7,098 bases of DNA from Candidatus Hydrogenedentota bacterium (GTDB lineage: Bacteria; Hydrogenedentota; Hydrogenedentia; Hydrogenedentiales; CAITNO01): NCBI GenBank assembly GCA_903922535.1, contig CAIXUF010001480.1, positions 1-7,098 on the forward strand, written 5' to 3'. How positions within the stretch are numbered: the stretch's first letter is position 1; each line of letters begins with the position of its first letter. Of this stretch, positions 6,665 through 7,098 are shown one piece after another. The position numbers and the translations under genes were made by a program. The notes beneath the pieces were generated by a model. The model was not told where the DNA came from. It saw only the letters and a list, made by a program, of their open reading frames with translations, and searched no databases.

Positions 6665-7000
6665 GTTTGCCCGCAGAGTGCCGATCTGCATCAACTTGCG
6701 CCGCACATCCGGCCCCAATTCCGTCTTCCGCGCGGGCTCTAGCCTGCTCTCCGGCCTGCGCCGGCGCATTTCCACCGCCACCGCCGATATCCGGTGCGAC
6801 CTTAGCGACGGCACCATGCAGGCCCACGAGGTCAACACCGCCGACCCACGCATGTCAGACCTGGCTGAGTTGGGCTGTCCGCCCAAAACCTTGTCGAACT
6901 CATGGACCATGCCAATGTGAAAAACGACACTTCGCCACCACGTCGACGCGGGGATTCGACCACGCCAGAGCCTTCCGAGGCATTTGCGAAATAGCCCATT
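6651..7000 (+). pseudogene. Tyrosine recombinase (phage integrase family) remnant, truncated and frameshifted
   Basis: Three stretches on two frames together read like the catalytic domain of a tyrosine recombinase. In the frame of 6663, EFARR is followed by SGLRRR (6750-6767), where the first arginine (6759-6761) matches the catalytic Arg of box I. ADIRCDLSDGT and HEVNTADPR come next, and the NTADPR position normally carries a KT pair. The frame then jumps straight to SDLAELGCPPKTL (6855-6893). The roughly 60-80 residues that usually intervene, including the HxxR box, are missing, so a deletion is inferred. Next comes VELMDHANVK in the frame one base back (6893-6922), with the box II-like His at 6908-6910. 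TTLRHHVDAG then resumes in the first frame (6924-6953), consistent with an extra A in the A5 run 6920-6924. The nucleophile tyrosine position is His (CAC 6936-6938). The N-terminal core-binding domain is not found. Without the missing parts it cannot be active. Confidence 0.68.
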
Positions 7001-7098
7001 TTCGCGGCAGTGCCGGTCAGAGGGCACCTGCGACGGGTTTGATAGCGGCGTTGGCCCAAGTGCTGGACGGGCTGACAGGCCGTTGAAGGCTGTCGGGG
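7001..7098. other. Right-hand tail without a recognisable gene
   Basis: A plus-strand frame stays open to a stop at 7086, but it has no start signal or recognisable motif. The stretch may be the former downstream flank of the recombinase gene. Confidence 0.35.

Noticed and set aside
6659..7059. Minus-strand frames of 75 and 122 codons across the recombinase remnant.
   Set aside because: They show no family motif, while the plus strand carries ordered recombinase motifs. They are best read as antisense shadows.
6415..7086. A 223-codon plus-strand open frame spanning the right end.
   Set aside because: Its first part is a shadow of the zinc-ribbon gene and its second part of the recombinase remnant. 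It has no ribosome binding site or domain.
1..7098. CRISPR arrays, insertion sequences, riboswitches and toxin-antitoxin pairs.
   Set aside because: No regularly spaced repeats, terminal inverted repeats with a transposase, conserved leader structure or typical small gene pair was seen.

Overview
This window reads as bacterial chromosome. It is GC-rich, its genes have strong GGAGG-type ribosome binding sites, and its tRNA has an encoded CCA end. The mix of a secreted GH99/WbsX-like protein carrying extra beta-sandwich domains, a stand-alone CBM9-like protein and a tyrosine recombinase remnant would fit an environmental glycan-degrading bacterium of the PVC or Hydrogenedentota type. That placement is a guess from gene content, not something the sequence proves.

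Layout. Positions 1-2382 (minus strand) hold a large secreted GH99/WbsX-like protein whose C-terminus runs off the left edge. An 83-bp divergent intergenic region (2383-2465) follows. It opens a compact plus-strand cluster of three genes separated by 15 and 19 bp: a CBM9-like protein (2466-3140), a HAD-superfamily phosphatase or phosphosugar mutase-like enzyme with a very large cap (3156-4547), and a membrane-embedded M28-type metallopeptidase (4567-5784). After the cluster comes a tRNA-Leu(CAA) (5887-5973) with a good sigma70-like promoter and a hairpin terminator. The right end (6006-7098) looks like an accessory or decayed zone. It has three CTGGCACC repeats just behind the tRNA, a candidate promoter, a small zinc-ribbon/transmembrane protein (6398-6664), and a truncated, frameshifted tyrosine recombinase remnant (about 6651-7000).

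How the parts may work together. The divergent arrangement of a secreted GH99-like protein and a CBM9-like protein suggests a link to glycan use, and the HAD enzyme could act on a sugar phosphate. The M28 protein does not fit that story obviously. It may simply share the transcript. The tRNA-Leu followed by an integrase remnant fits an old integration event at that tRNA. No CRISPR array, insertion sequence or clear defence system was seen. The most unusual items are the M28 peptidase with two transmembrane hairpins inside its catalytic domain, the large-cap HAD protein, and the recombinase remnant with its nearby repeats.
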